In this document: piece by piece, positions 44,193 to 52,157 of the stretch
Position numbering within the stretch: the first letter of the stretch is position 1
Layout of the letters: every line of letters begins with the position of its first letter
Assembly: GCA_963741385.1 (NCBI GenBank)
Contig: CAVUHO010000003.1
Coordinates: 1-64,000 of the forward strand
Source: Sulfomarinibacter sp963741385
Lineage (GTDB): Bacteria; Acidobacteriota; Thermoanaerobaculia; Thermoanaerobaculales; Sulfomarinibacteraceae
Reading direction: 5' to 3'
DNA: 64,000 nucleotides
Notes under the pieces: generated by a model
What the model was told of the DNA's origin: nothing
Databases searched by the model: none
Seen by the model: only the letters and a program-made list of their open reading frames with translations
Made by a program: the position numbers and the translations under genes

Positions 44193-44444
44193 CTATCGTC
44201 CGTATCGTTCTTCGTCGTCTGCAACCATGAGTTCGCGAGGTCTGTCGAGATCAACCGCTGGGTACGGGCCGCCGCCTCCGACGGTGACAAGGCGAAAAGG
44301 CGGCGCGTCGACCGGTGATGGATCTCGTTTGACGGCGTCGTCGAGCACCCCGGCGATGAAGGCGCTGACGCTGCGGCCTTCGGCGGCAGCCCGGCGCTTG
44401 ACAGCTTCGAGAATCTGGTCGTCGAGGGAAATCGTTGTCCTCAT
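44193..44444 (-). CDS. VapB-like ribbon-helix-helix antitoxin
   Basis: 83 residues starting MRTTISLDDQILEAVKRRAAAEGRSVSAFIAGVLDDAVKR, a clear MetJ/Arc ribbon-helix-helix N-terminus, with a C-terminal segment (FRLVTVGGGGPYPAVDLDRPRELMVADDEERYGR) of the kind that binds a VapC toxin. The longer in-frame version from 44621 is rejected, because the promoter at 44452-44480 places transcription start at this ATG. Confidence 0.88.
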   Translation of the reverse strand: MRTTISLDDQILEAVKRRAAAEGRSVSAFIAGVLDDAVKRDPSPVDAPPFRLVTVGGGGPYPAVDLDRPRELMVADDEERYGR

Positions 44445-44451
44445 GCATATA

Positions 44452-44480
44452 ATCATAATCACTTGATGTTGGATATGCAA
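44452..44480 (-). promoter_or_regulatory. Promoter of the VapBC pair, apparently leaderless
   Basis: Minus-strand TTGCAT (44475-44480), 17-bp spacer, TATGAT (44452-44457), then seven bases to the ATG at 44444. With normal start-site spacing, transcription begins at or within a base or two of the initiation codon. Confidence 0.55.
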
Positions 44481-44597
44481 CCCTTGAGCTTGGGTTTCAT
44501 CGGGGATTCCCGCTTCGGATGGCCCTGAAATTTCACCAGCTTTCCTGACGACGTTACGGCCACCTGCAATCCTCGTTCGGTGAAACAAGGAGTTGGA

Positions 44598-44626
44598 TTG
44601 ACCCAACGTGCATGCCAACATATATT
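44598..44626 (+). promoter_or_regulatory. Promoter of the MazEF pair, apparently leaderless
   Basis: TTGACC (44598-44603), 17-bp spacer, TATATT (44621-44626), then six bases to the ATG at 44633. There is no ribosome binding site between, which fits a leaderless mRNA. It argues against the ATG at 44612, which would precede the transcription start. Confidence 0.6.
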
Positions 44627-44632
44627 ATCAAC

Positions 44633-44866
44633 ATGAAACCTGTACAGATTCTGATGGACGAGGAGTTGCTGGCCGGGCTGGACGAGGACGAGGAGGTCCG
44701 GCGGGGCGGTCGCTCGAAGGTCCTCCGTGGGCTGGTTTCTGCTTATCTCGAGAGTAGGCGGGATGCGCGGCTGGACGCGCAGTACCAACAGGGCTACGGC
44801 AACAACCTTCGGGTGAGTGGGGAACTCGCCGGCTGGGATGAGGAGGGCTCGTGGCCAGAGGAATAA
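44633..44866 (+). CDS. Ribbon-helix-helix antitoxin of a MazF/PemK pair
   Basis: 77 residues: MKPVQILMDEELLAGLDEDEEVRRGGRSKVLRGLVSAYLESRRDARLDAQYQQGYGNN, a ribbon-helix-helix start (VQI.MDEELL) with the GRSKVLR second helix, followed by an acidic tail ending GWDEEGSWPEE. Its last 16 bases overlap the toxin gene. The start is fixed by the promoter 6 bp upstream. Confidence 0.85.
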   Translation: MKPVQILMDEELLAGLDEDEEVRRGGRSKVLRGLVSAYLESRRDARLDAQYQQGYGNNLRVSGELAGWDEEGSWPEE

Positions 44867-45186
44867 TGCGCGGCGACATCTGGATGTACGCCTTCGCCAA
44901 ACCTGATAAAAAGCGGCCGGTCCTGGTCATCAGCCGGCAGAGTGTCATCCCGCTGCTGCGGACCGTCATGGTGGCGCCGATCACGTCGTCGATCTACGGG
45001 GTGCCGAGCGAAGTCCGGGTCGGAGTTGAGCACGGGTTGAAGCATGAGTCTGCGGTCAATCTCGACCACATCCAGACCGTCGACAGGTCCCGGCTGACCG
45101 GATTCGTCGGCCACTTGAACGACGACATCATGAACGATGTGTGTCAGGCTCTCGCGGTCGCCACCGGCTGTCGGAGCACTTCGTGA
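44851..45186 (+). CDS. MazF/PemK-family endoribonuclease toxin
   Basis: 111 residues: MRGDIWMYAFAKPDKKRPVLVISRQSVIPLLRTVMVAPITSSIYGVPSEVRVGVEHGLKHESAVNLDHIQTVDRSRLTGFVGHLNDDIMNDVCQALAVATG. The RGDIW, KRPVLVIS, V.VAPITS and SAVNLD..QTV motifs are diagnostic for MazF/PemK, which cut single-stranded mRNA at short sequences. Translation may start at the second Met (MRGDIW, 44866), just past the antitoxin stop. Confidence 0.92.
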   Translation: MARGIMRGDIWMYAFAKPDKKRPVLVISRQSVIPLLRTVMVAPITSSIYGVPSEVRVGVEHGLKHESAVNLDHIQTVDRSRLTGFVGHLNDDIMNDVCQALAVATGCRSTS

Positions 45187-45345
45187 CCACCCGAAACACC
45201 ACTGGACATCGGTGAGGATCGTGGTAAGGCCGTCCCGGCCGCACTTGCAGGCGGGACAAGGCACCACAACGAACTCAATGTGGATGGTTGGCTGGGCCGC
45301 AGGTGTGCCGCTGCTGGTCGCTTGATCGATCGCCGAGTTTGAGGT

Positions 45346-45491
45346 CTTCGTTCGCTCGGTCGGGATGACAGAGGGTGAAGGGACTTCGTTCGCTCGGTCG
45401 GGATGACAGAGGGTGAAGGGGCTTCGTTCGCTCGGTCGGGATGACAGAGGGTGAAGGGGCTTCGTTCGCTCGGTCGGGATGACAGAGGGTG
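45346..45491 (+). repeat. 38-bp tandem repeat, nearly four copies
   Basis: CTTCGTTCGCTCGGTCGGGA followed by TGACAGAGGGTGAAGGGG, starting at 45346, 45384, 45422 and 45460. The CTCGGTCGGGATGACA core also terminates the 253-bp repeat at 9113-9895. Frames through it give Pro/Ser/Arg-rich artefacts. The rest of the 45187-45669 gap has no gene. Confidence 0.88.
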
Positions 45492-45669
45492 GTGGTCGGC
45501 ACGCTCTCTGGGTGGGAATGACAGCCCGAAGGTCGACCCGGGACGCATGCGGCAATTGTGCGGTGGCGGGGTTTGTGGTGCAGCAATCTCGGCTGCACGA
45601 GCAAGCGGGATCCGGCTTCGCCCTTCGGGCAACCTGGGTGGCACTCGCTGAGGTGGGCTGTGTGCAAAG

Positions 45670-46503
45670 CTACGGTGATGGTACCCGAGCGGTGAAACCG
45701 TTGGCGTACATCAGGATGTCAGTGTTTTCTAGGATCGCGCCGTTGCCGATCTCATCACCACGAGCACTGACCTCGAGCATGGCCTGGCCGATGGCGGTCG
45801 ACTTCACGGAGAGCTTGAACGGCCCGAACACGAACTGGCTGAGGGAGTCGACAAGACCGGCGCGCTCCGCCGTGTGAATGACGGCGGCCGGGCGATAGGA
45901 GACGACCCGCACCTTCGTGCCTTCGGCGAGGTCGAAGAGCACTCGCTCGGCGCGCGCCTTTTCGCGCGCCCAGTGCCAGCTCGAGTCTTTCTTGGCACCC
46001 GAGCCGCTCACATAGTGAAACGAGAGCTCGCCTTCCTTACCCGCGGTCAACCACGCCTCGACGAATGCCACCGGAAAATCGACGTGGATGACGCCGTACT
46101 GCTCTCTCGACACGTTGCGCGTGGAGGTGCCGATCGCCCAGAAGACGGCGTCGACCTCGGGGAGGATTTCCCCGAGGGACGAATAGTCGAGATAGTCCGC
46201 ATGTGTGGTCACCGTGATGCGGCCGGAAGCGGCCCCTGCCTCGATTCTGGGCGAGGGCCGGCGGGTGATCACGTGGATCTTCTCGACGCCCGGATCGTTC
46301 ATCACGGACTTCAGGATCCCATCGCCGACGGTGCCGGTGGCCCCGAAGACGGCGACGACCCGATGGCGGAAAGGTTCGAAGTCTTTCGCTGGTGGCGGCA
46401 TTGTTTCACTCCCTCGAGGCAGCACGGTAAGCATGGCGACAACGATTGCCGACAGAATCACCAGGGTCACGGCGAGCTTGCGGAGTTTGCTGGTGATGCT
46501 CAT
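45670..46503 (-). CDS. NAD(P)-binding Rossmann-fold membrane-anchored protein
   Basis: 277 residues. An N-terminal membrane helix (LAVTLVILSAIVVAMLTVLP) precedes a Rossmann domain: VVAVFGATGTVGDGILKSVMNDPGVEKIHVITRRP (glycine-rich GATGTVG nucleotide loop), YSSLGEILPEVDAVFWAIGTSTRN, and FHYVSGSGAKKDSSWHWAREKARAERVLFDL with a Y/S..K-like arrangement. This resembles HTATIP2/NmrA-like atypical short-chain dehydrogenases. The reaction is unknown. The membrane anchor is unusual for this fold and could also be an uncleaved signal sequence. Confidence 0.7.
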   Translation of the reverse strand: MSITSKLRKLAVTLVILSAIVVAMLTVLPRGSETMPPPAKDFEPFRHRVVAVFGATGTVGDGILKSVMNDPGVEKIHVITRRPSPRIEAGAASGRITVTTHADYLDYSSLGEILPEVDAVFWAIGTSTRNVSREQYGVIHVDFPVAFVEAWLTAGKEGELSFHYVSGSGAKKDSSWHWAREKARAERVLFDLAEGTKVRVVSYRPAAVIHTAERAGLVDSLSQFVFGPFKLSVKSTAIGQAMLEVSARGDEIGNGAILENTDILMYANGFTARVPSP

Positions 46504-46667
46504 TGGGTCTCCTCACTATAGTGGGTGCATTGCCAAATCCGCGAGCGGACCCACCTTAATAGACAAAGAGTCCGATCGGACAAACCGGAGCCTGGCGTTT
46601 TTGATCGTTCGCACACCGACGTCACCGCCGGTGGTGCGTCGTGCAGGATGGACAGCATCACCGTCTT

Positions 46668-46779
46668 CGCGTCCGGCGCCTGCGGCCCGTTCCCGTTCGA
46701 CCCATCGACCGACTGCGTCTTTTCAGACGCACTGGAGTCCGGAGGAGTGAGTCGCTGGAGCGGGATCGTCGGGAATTGA
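46668..46779 (+). pseudogene. Orphan C-terminal tail of a DGFES-W secreted protein
   Basis: The short frame ends SGACGPFPFDPSTDCVFSDALESGGVSRWSGIVGN, the F.D..ESG..S.W tail type seen at the end of the propeller protein (FSDGFESSGTGKWSS), but no body precedes it. The upstream part back to 46525 has no recognisable domain. It looks like the leftover 3' end of a deleted gene. Confidence 0.5.
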
Positions 46780-46829
46780 GTCTGAGGGCCGGGACGGACC
46801 TTGGGTGGCTCGGTCACAAATCGAAAGCA

Positions 46830-47864
46830 CTATTCAAGCGACTGGAACACGGTGGTGAGTCGTGTTGTGAAATACGGGATGAGTTTTTCTGCGGGGTGTT
46901 GGGCGGGGTCGCCGAACGTGAATCCGGGGAGGCTCCGCTCCAGTTGGGAGATCACGCTCTTGGTGAGAAGACGGCGAAGGGACGAGGCTTGCTCGACTGG
47001 GGATTTCGACGAGAGATCGCCGTTGTCGAGAAATACCCAGATCAGCTCGAGGGCGCTGAACAGGCGCGGCCAGACAACCCAGGTCAGGTTGGCGGCAGGA
47101 TCGAAGAACAGATCGCGCCACGTGTCCGGGGACAGGCTGTAAAGCTTGCGCCGCCCCTGTGTGCGGGAGGCGAGAAACCCGGATAACTTCATCTCGACCA
47201 TGGTCTTGCTGATGGTGGCCGGGAAAAAGTAACAATCGGCCGCGATGGCGCGCGGCGACCCGACCGTATTGACCAACAGATACTCGAAGACTTCGCTGCG
47301 GGCGTTCACACCCAGCAGTGCGCGCAGCCTCAGGAGAAGGTTGCCGGGTAGCTCGGGGCGGAAAGGCTCCGCAACACCGCGCGCCTCGAACCGGTCGCGG
47401 ATGAATCCGTATTCGGCGAACTTCGGGTCGCGTTCCCGAACGACGGGCAAAGGCTCGCCAGACTCCAGGTAGAAAAGATGCTGTGACTCTGTTTCGCTTG
47501 TCGGGGACCGGAGTTCCTTGACGATCTGTGACCACTTGGCTTGGTTGACAGAATCCTTAGTCGCCGCAGTTATCGCGGCCAGAACGGTTTCGCCCGCAAA
47601 GCGCTCTTCTTTGAGGATACGTTTGAGTCGCTGAACGTTGATGAAATTCCCATTGACGCCGAGCCATTCCTGGATCGCGTCGAAGAGGCGAGCGTCGTAA
47701 CGGCCGACGGTGCAGGAGAACAGGAGGAGTGCCTCGGGGTCAATGACAGAACCAGTCCAGGAGTGCCCCTGCCCCGCAATACCCGCCGTCGTCCACTGAC
47801 GCCAGGTGAGGTCGAGAATACGACTGAGGAACTCTCGCCTAAAGTCGGTCAGCTGATTTTGCAT
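46830..47864 (-). CDS. Winged-helix protein paired with a nucleotidyltransferase
   Basis: 344 residues. A central-to-C-terminal stretch (LLGVNARSEVFEYLLVNTVGSPRAIAADCYFFPATISKTMVEMKLSGFLASRTQGRRKLYSLSPDTWRDLF) reads as a winged helix: a helix-turn-helix followed by a wing. The N-terminal part (WRQWTTAGIAGQGHSWTGSVIDPEALLLFSCTVGRYDARLFDAIQEWL) is helical and conserved-looking. It overlaps the 3' end of the nucleotidyltransferase gene by 26 bp. I recognise the arrangement from AbiE/MNT-like toxin-antitoxin or defence modules, with this protein as the probable antitoxin/repressor. No exact family name is claimed. Confidence 0.65.
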   Translation of the reverse strand: MQNQLTDFRREFLSRILDLTWRQWTTAGIAGQGHSWTGSVIDPEALLLFSCTVGRYDARLFDAIQEWLGVNGNFINVQRLKRILKEERFAGETVLAAITAATKDSVNQAKWSQIVKELRSPTSETESQHLFYLESGEPLPVVRERDPKFAEYGFIRDRFEARGVAEPFRPELPGNLLLRLRALLGVNARSEVFEYLLVNTVGSPRAIAADCYFFPATISKTMVEMKLSGFLASRTQGRRKLYSLSPDTWRDLFFDPAANLTWVVWPRLFSALELIWVFLDNGDLSSKSPVEQASSLRRLLTKSVISQLERSLPGFTFGDPAQHPAEKLIPYFTTRLTTVFQSLE

Positions 47865-48450
47865 AACCGATTCCCCCGAGTAGGTCCTTCATGATCTCTG
47901 CGAAGGCTTCGGACACGTCGTGACTCATGGCCCAATGGGCTGCAGCAACCATCTCATCCGGGGTCGGCTCCAGTGCCAGGAGGTCCTCGATGTGGTAGCC
48001 GCCGCGATCGGCGGCAGCGTAGAGTTTGAAATGGATCTGATCGAAGCGGTCGATGAAATGAACGGTCAGGTGCGAACCGTAACTTCGGCTGTGCCAGCGG
48101 TCCTGCAGTCCCTCTGGAAGCCCCATCTGATAGAGGCCGCCTTCACCCCGGCTCGGGCCGTTGTTGAGCCAGGCGGCTGGGAGTCCAAGGTCTTCAGCAG
48201 CCTCCGCTGCAGCGAGCTCGAGGTCCTCAGGAAGTGGGTCGGGCGAAAGGAGACCCTGCGGAGATGCCAGCGCCACGATATCGACATCGCGGGTGGTGCG
48301 AGCGACGGTACCGGTCAGGATCAGGGCCGATCCTCCGCACACGACGATCTCCACCGGTTGCGCGAGGTTTTCTTGAAGCCGAAAAGCGACCGACTGAAGA
48401 GCTCTGTCAAGTTGGGTCGCATTGAGTGATAATTTATCTCTAGTAGCCAT
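47839..48450 (-). CDS. DUF6036-like nucleotidyltransferase
   Basis: 203 residues from the ATG at 48450. The motif VEIVVCGGSALILTGTVARTTRDVDIVAL is a minimal nucleotidyltransferase signature (GGSA....TRDVDI) with the two catalytic Asp residues. Downstream FDQIHFKLYAAADRGGYHIEDLLALEPTPDEMVAAAHWAMSHDVSEAFAEIMKDLLGGIG matches this family's C-terminal helices. Relatives act as toxins that modify tRNA or as metabolic transferases. The promoter and a palindromic operator overlap its start, and its stop overlaps the winged-helix gene. Confidence 0.8.
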   Translation of the reverse strand: MATRDKLSLNATQLDRALQSVAFRLQENLAQPVEIVVCGGSALILTGTVARTTRDVDIVALASPQGLLSPDPLPEDLELAAAEAAEDLGLPAAWLNNGPSRGEGGLYQMGLPEGLQDRWHSRSYGSHLTVHFIDRFDQIHFKLYAAADRGGYHIEDLLALEPTPDEMVAAAHWAMSHDVSEAFAEIMKDLLGGIGYAKSADRL

Positions 48451-48487
48451 AATGCCTACTATAAATGACATCAATGAGTGTTGTCAA
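48441..48487 (-). promoter_or_regulatory. Leaderless promoter with palindromic operator
   Basis: On the minus strand: TTGACA (48482-48487), 18-bp spacer, TATAGT (48458-48463), seven bases, then ATG at 48450. A 21-bp near-palindrome (48441-48461; arms TAGTAGcCAT and ATGcCTACTA) covers part of the -10 box and the start codon. A protein bound here would block both polymerase and ribosome, as expected of an autoregulated toxin-antitoxin operon. Confidence 0.7.
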
Positions 48488-48506
48488 GCCTTCCAAAGAC
48501 CACCCT

Positions 48507-48535
48507 GAAATATGCGATTGTCAATCGCATATTTC
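48507..48535. repeat. ATGCGAT..ATCGCAT palindromic element
   Basis: A perfect 12-bp stem (GAAATATGCGAT, loop TGTCA, ATCGCATATTTC), the twin of 36359-36385, immediately followed by a GGGTGCCACCGATCACAACC repeat (48537-48565). Confidence 0.7.
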
Positions 48536-48536
48536 A

Positions 48537-48565
48537 TGGGTGCCACCGATCACAACCTCACAAAT
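48537..48565 (+). repeat. GGGTGCCACCGATCACAACCTCAC repeat
   Basis: Matches the elements at 39154 and 43010, with one or two changes. Confidence 0.6.
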
Positions 48566-48674
48566 CCGCCCCCGAACGGTGTTGGCCGGTCGTTGGGTTG
48601 TTTTCAGCGGCGCGCTTGCCGGGTCCGTTCAACCGAGTACCCAGTGTTCCACCGGGTGTGACAGGAAAATCAGA

Positions 48675-48790
48675 GCCGGGCTTTGGGATCTTAGGAAGTT
48701 CCAACGGCGACTGAGGATCAACCAGCTTCCTAAGATCCTAAAGCCTGGCACCGAAACAACCAGCTTCCTGGATCCCAAAGCCTGGCACCG
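48675..48790. repeat. Degenerate CCAGGCTTTAGGATCTTAGGAAG inverted repeat cluster
   Basis: The left arm GCCGGGCTTTGGGATCTTAG (48675 on) faces two right-arm copies, CTTCCTAAGATCCTAAAGCC (48726 on) and CTTCCTGGATCCCAAAGCC (48764 on), each followed by TGGCACCGAAAC. Same family as the perfect hairpin at 33786-33872. Confidence 0.65.
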
Positions 48791-48865
48791 AAACTGGCAC
48801 CGAAACGGGTCTACCCGACACACATTCCCACTCAACAAGTGTGGACGTGTGTTCGCGACACCAAT

Positions 48866-49084
48866 TCAGACCCGCCGAGCACCTTCGACCCACGTCCGCA
48901 CCAGGGCCAGCAGGAAACCGCCGGTGAACATGCCCAGCACGTACACCAGGATGAGCAGCAGGGACACGGGCAGCGTGAAGCTGACGGAGAGGAACGACAC
49001 CGTGACGCTCTGGAGGTTCTGCAATTTGAACAGCAGAACCACGGCCGTCAGAGCCACGATCAATGTGATGTACACGTATCTCAC
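48866..49084 (-). CDS. LapA-domain small membrane protein
   Basis: 72 residues with two hydrophobic helices: MRYVYITLIVALTAVVLLFKLQNLQSVTVSFLSVSFTLPVSLLLILVYVLGMFTGGFLLALVRTW. The QN...V.vsFL...ftlPvsllll..yvlG...G pattern is the LapA (lipopolysaccharide assembly protein A, DUF1049) domain. In enterobacteria LapA works with LapB to set LPS synthesis; here no LapB lies adjacent. GGAGGGTGC precedes the start. Confidence 0.85.
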   Translation of the reverse strand: MRYVYITLIVALTAVVLLFKLQNLQSVTVSFLSVSFTLPVSLLLILVYVLGMFTGGFLLALVRTWVEGARRV

Positions 49085-49172
49085 AGCACCCTCCTGACGT
49101 GATGTTCGCTCTCGGTCGTCAAAGCAACCTGCGCCCGCCGCATCCCGCGACGCCTCAGCCCGTCAGGCCCGC

Positions 49173-50933
49173 TCAGCGGGCCCTGTAGATCGTCTTCCCT
49201 TCCTTGATCGTCTCGACGACCTTGAGGTTCATGATCGCCATCGGATCCACGGTCAGCGGGTTCTGGTCGAGGATCACGAGGTCCGCCAGCTTCCCGGGCT
49301 CGAGCGAGCCTTTGGTCCGCTCTTCGAAGTACTGATAGGCCGCGTTGATCGTGATGGACCTGATCGCGTCCATCGCCGACACGCGCTGGTCGGGGCCCAG
49401 GGCCTGGCCGCTCCGGGTGACCCGGTTGACCTGGCTGAACAGGATCATGATGGAGCTGGGCAGGGCCACGGGGGCGTCGTGGTGCTGGGTGAACACCATG
49501 CCCCTCTTCAGGGCCGACGCCGCGGGCGAGATGCGCGAGGCGCGCTCGGGGCCCAGCACCGAATCGCGATGCCAGTCGCCCCAGTAGTAGGTGTGCATGC
49601 CGAAGAACGACGGGATGATGCCGAGTTCCTTCATCGCGTCCAGCTGATCCTCGCGAACCGTCTGCGCGTGGACCATCACCGGCCGCCTGTCTCCGGGGCC
49701 GTACTTGACGGTGGCGAGACGCACGGCCCGGATGAACTGGTCCGCCGCCGCGTCGCCGTTGCAGTGAACGAGGATCTGCCAGCCGTTCTTGAACGCCTGG
49801 TCGACGAAGGCATTCGCCGCCTCGTCGGTCATCGCCGGAAAGCCCGCATAGTCCTTGCCCTGGCCAGCCGGCGGAACCAGATACGGCTTGGTGAGCCAGG
49901 CGGTCTTGCCCTGGGGAGAGCCGTCGAGCGTCAGCTTGGCCCCGCCGATGCGGAAGCGCCCGGTGTAGCTCTTCGACAGGAACGGTCCGCCAATCGTGGA
50001 CGCGGCCCCCTGGATGTCGGGATACGCGACGACGTCCATCGTGAGCTTGCCCTGCTCGGCAAGGGACGCCTCGGTGGCGACGGCTTCCTCGGTCGCGCGC
50101 CCCTCCTGGGCGGTGGTGAAGCCGAACTCGGCATAGCGATCGATGCCGGCCAGCAGGAGCGCCTCGTTGTCGTCGCTGCCGAGCTTGCCGAGCTTGCTGA
50201 ACAGGTGTGGGAACCAGGCCATGCCTCCGATGAGGCCGTCCGGCTCGCGGCTGCCGACGCGCCGGCGGATGGTCCCCCCCGCCGGCTCGACGCTCTCGGC
50301 CGAGTACCCAAAGGCCTCGAGCCCCTTGCTGTTCAGCACGGCGAGGTGGCCGGACTGGTGCACGACGAGCACCGGGGTGTCCTTGGAGACCGCATCGAGA
50401 TCATCCCGCGTGGGATGGCGCTGCTCCCGCAACTGCGAGTCGTCGTAGCCCATGCCGATGATCCAGCCCGTCCGGGCCACGACGGCGGGTGAGGCTTCGG
50501 TCCAGGCGCGCAGCGTGGCCTGCAGGGAGGCGATGTCGGTGACCTGGCCGTCGGGCGGCGCCAGCAGGTTCGCCGCGGCGGCCTGCACGCCGACGTTGAA
50601 AACATGCCCGTGCGCGTCGATGAACCCGGGGAGCATCGTCTTGCCACCCAGATCCACGACCTGGGTCGCATCGCCCCTGAACTCGAGCATCTCCTCCCGA
50701 TCGCCGACGGCCAGAATCCTCCCATCCTTCACGGCGATGGCGCCTGCTGTCGGCTGGGCATCGTTGACGGTGATGATCGGACCACCTGTGTAAATCGTCG
50801 TTGCAACCTCCCTGGGGTCGTGGGTGTTGCAGCCGATTGCAAGAGCCACCGCCTGCAGGAGGGCGAGCGCCGAGGCGATCCTGGCGGCAGGCACGATCGC
50901 GAGAAGAAACGGACGGGACCGATGAGTGTTCAT
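49173..50933 (-). CDS. YtcJ-like amidohydrolase (amidohydrolase 3), lipoprotein
   Basis: 586 residues. A lipoprotein-type signal ends ALAIGC. The beta-sandwich start (TIYTGGPIITVNDAQPTAGAIAVKDGRILAVGDREE) leads to the metal motif GFIDAHGHVFN, and the barrel carries TQ..HCNGDAAADQFI and VMVHAQTVREDQLDAMKELGIIPSF. It ends with SITINAAYQYFEERTKGSLEPGKLADLVILDQNP. The layout and length match the YtcJ/LAF3 group, metal-dependent hydrolases acting on amide or related bonds; the substrate is unknown. The lipobox implies a cell-envelope location. Confidence 0.88.
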   Translation of the reverse strand: MNTHRSRPFLLAIVPAARIASALALLQAVALAIGCNTHDPREVATTIYTGGPIITVNDAQPTAGAIAVKDGRILAVGDREEMLEFRGDATQVVDLGGKTMLPGFIDAHGHVFNVGVQAAAANLLAPPDGQVTDIASLQATLRAWTEASPAVVARTGWIIGMGYDDSQLREQRHPTRDDLDAVSKDTPVLVVHQSGHLAVLNSKGLEAFGYSAESVEPAGGTIRRRVGSREPDGLIGGMAWFPHLFSKLGKLGSDDNEALLLAGIDRYAEFGFTTAQEGRATEEAVATEASLAEQGKLTMDVVAYPDIQGAASTIGGPFLSKSYTGRFRIGGAKLTLDGSPQGKTAWLTKPYLVPPAGQGKDYAGFPAMTDEAANAFVDQAFKNGWQILVHCNGDAAADQFIRAVRLATVKYGPGDRRPVMVHAQTVREDQLDAMKELGIIPSFFGMHTYYWGDWHRDSVLGPERASRISPAASALKRGMVFTQHHDAPVALPSSIMILFSQVNRVTRSGQALGPDQRVSAMDAIRSITINAAYQYFEERTKGSLEPGKLADLVILDQNPLTVDPMAIMNLKVVETIKEGKTIYRAR

Positions 50934-51009
50934 GCGCCGAGTCTACACCGGGTCCCGGCTGAATCGGCAATGCGCGGGGCGGAGCCCCGGCGTTGGCGGT
51001 TGACCTCGC

Positions 51010-52101
51010 TCAGTCGGGGTGGCCGAACTGCATCTCGAAGCCGATCATCGCGCCCCAGGAGGTCTCCCGCGTCTCCTCGATGTCGCGGCGCGGCCAGGTG
51101 ACGATCGGCCCGACGTCGAGGAACAGCCAGTCGCGGGCGACTCGTCGGCGGTACACCACTCGCAAGCCGTACTCCTCCACCTGAATCGGCGTTCCGGTGG
51201 CGCCGGTGAGCCACGCCGAGTACGCCAGGGCGTCGCGCGAGGAGATGGTCTGGAAGAGGGTCGGGCTGGTCCGCCACTCGACCCCTTCGGTGATCCCGGA
51301 GACCGTGCCGGTGTTGGTCCAGCGGATCAGCACGTGGTCCGATAACCGCTGGTCGAGGTCGAGGTTGGTGGTGGTGCCGAGCTGGTCCTCCTGCGCCCAG
51401 AACACGGTCTGCCGCCAGCGGAGGGAGGTGGCATCGCTGAAAAACACGTTGTGGCGGAAGATCGCCTTGACGTACGGCGCCGGCGGCCACTCGACTCTGA
51501 CACCGACCCTGAAGGTGAGGGCGTCGAAGTTGTTGCGCTGAGGGGTCCACCCCAGCCCGATCAGCAGCTGTCTCTCGTCGTCGAGGGTGGTGGGCAGTGA
51601 GCCGGGGGGCAACAGGTTTTCGCTGTCGGTGAGGTACTCCTCCCTGGCTTCCCTGCCGACGAAGGCGTGCAGCCTGCGGTCGAGGTTCGGGAGATTGACA
51701 CGGACGATGAAGCGGAACCGCGCGTCGAACTCGTCGCGCTGGGTGTAGAAGGTGTGGATGGACATCCGTCCGCCGGTGCGGCTGTACTCCTCGAAGGTCT
51801 GCTCTTCGCCGAAGTAGCTGTCGAACCACATGGACGACGCGCACACGGTCCGATGCGTCGTCCTGTTGAGCCAGTCCAGCCATGACTGGCCGAGGTCGTC
51901 CGGCGACACGCACGGGTCCGTCTCGGCACCGGAGTCCTGGACCTCGTCGTCGTCATGAGTTTCCGCCGGGTCCTCGCGATCCTCGGCGCGGGTTTCGGAC
52001 GACAGCTCCGGCGGGTCCTCCTCCTGCCCGGAAACGGCCCGGGGCGCCACCGTCATCAGAATCGAAACCAGGACGATCAGACTCGCACAGAACCGCGTCA
52101 C
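51010..52101 (-). CDS. Outer-membrane beta-barrel-like protein
   Basis: 363 residues from a GTG at 52101, chosen because the longer frame (to 52209) would run through a terminator. A signal peptide (RFCASLIVLVSILMTVAPRAVSG) precedes an acidic, low-complexity linker. The rest shows amphipathic strands with aromatic girdles (FDARFRFIVRVNLPNL, DALTFRVGVRVEWPPAPYVKAIFRHNVFF, GLRVVYRRRVARDWLFLDVGPIVTWP) and ends ETSWGAMIGFEMQFGHPD, a Phe-containing terminal strand. Probably an integral outer-membrane protein; no named family recognised. Confidence 0.65.
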   Translation of the reverse strand: MTRFCASLIVLVSILMTVAPRAVSGQEEDPPELSSETRAEDREDPAETHDDDEVQDSGAETDPCVSPDDLGQSWLDWLNRTTHRTVCASSMWFDSYFGEEQTFEEYSRTGGRMSIHTFYTQRDEFDARFRFIVRVNLPNLDRRLHAFVGREAREEYLTDSENLLPPGSLPTTLDDERQLLIGLGWTPQRNNFDALTFRVGVRVEWPPAPYVKAIFRHNVFFSDATSLRWRQTVFWAQEDQLGTTTNLDLDQRLSDHVLIRWTNTGTVSGITEGVEWRTSPTLFQTISSRDALAYSAWLTGATGTPIQVEEYGLRVVYRRRVARDWLFLDVGPIVTWPRRDIEETRETSWGAMIGFEMQFGHPD

Positions 52102-52119
52102 GGGCCGCTCACACGCTCC

Positions 52120-52157
52120 AAAAAACCGGGATCGGTGGCGAGTGCCACCGACCCCGG
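52120..52157 (-). terminator. Rho-independent terminator of the DUF4136 gene
   Basis: Read on the minus strand: a 14-bp stem (CCGGGGTCGGTGGC / GCCACCGATCCCGG, one mismatch) with a 4-base loop, then six T residues. It begins about 55 bp after the DUF4136 stop and just upstream of the next gene's GTG. Confidence 0.85.

Noticed and set aside
45346..45491. Possible CRISPR array
   Set aside because: The units are contiguous with no unique spacers, and no Cas gene is nearby.
45144..45667. Frames with repeated VIPTERTKPLHPLSSRPSERSP
   Set aside because: Produced by the 38-bp tandem repeat; all frames are open because the period is not a multiple of three.
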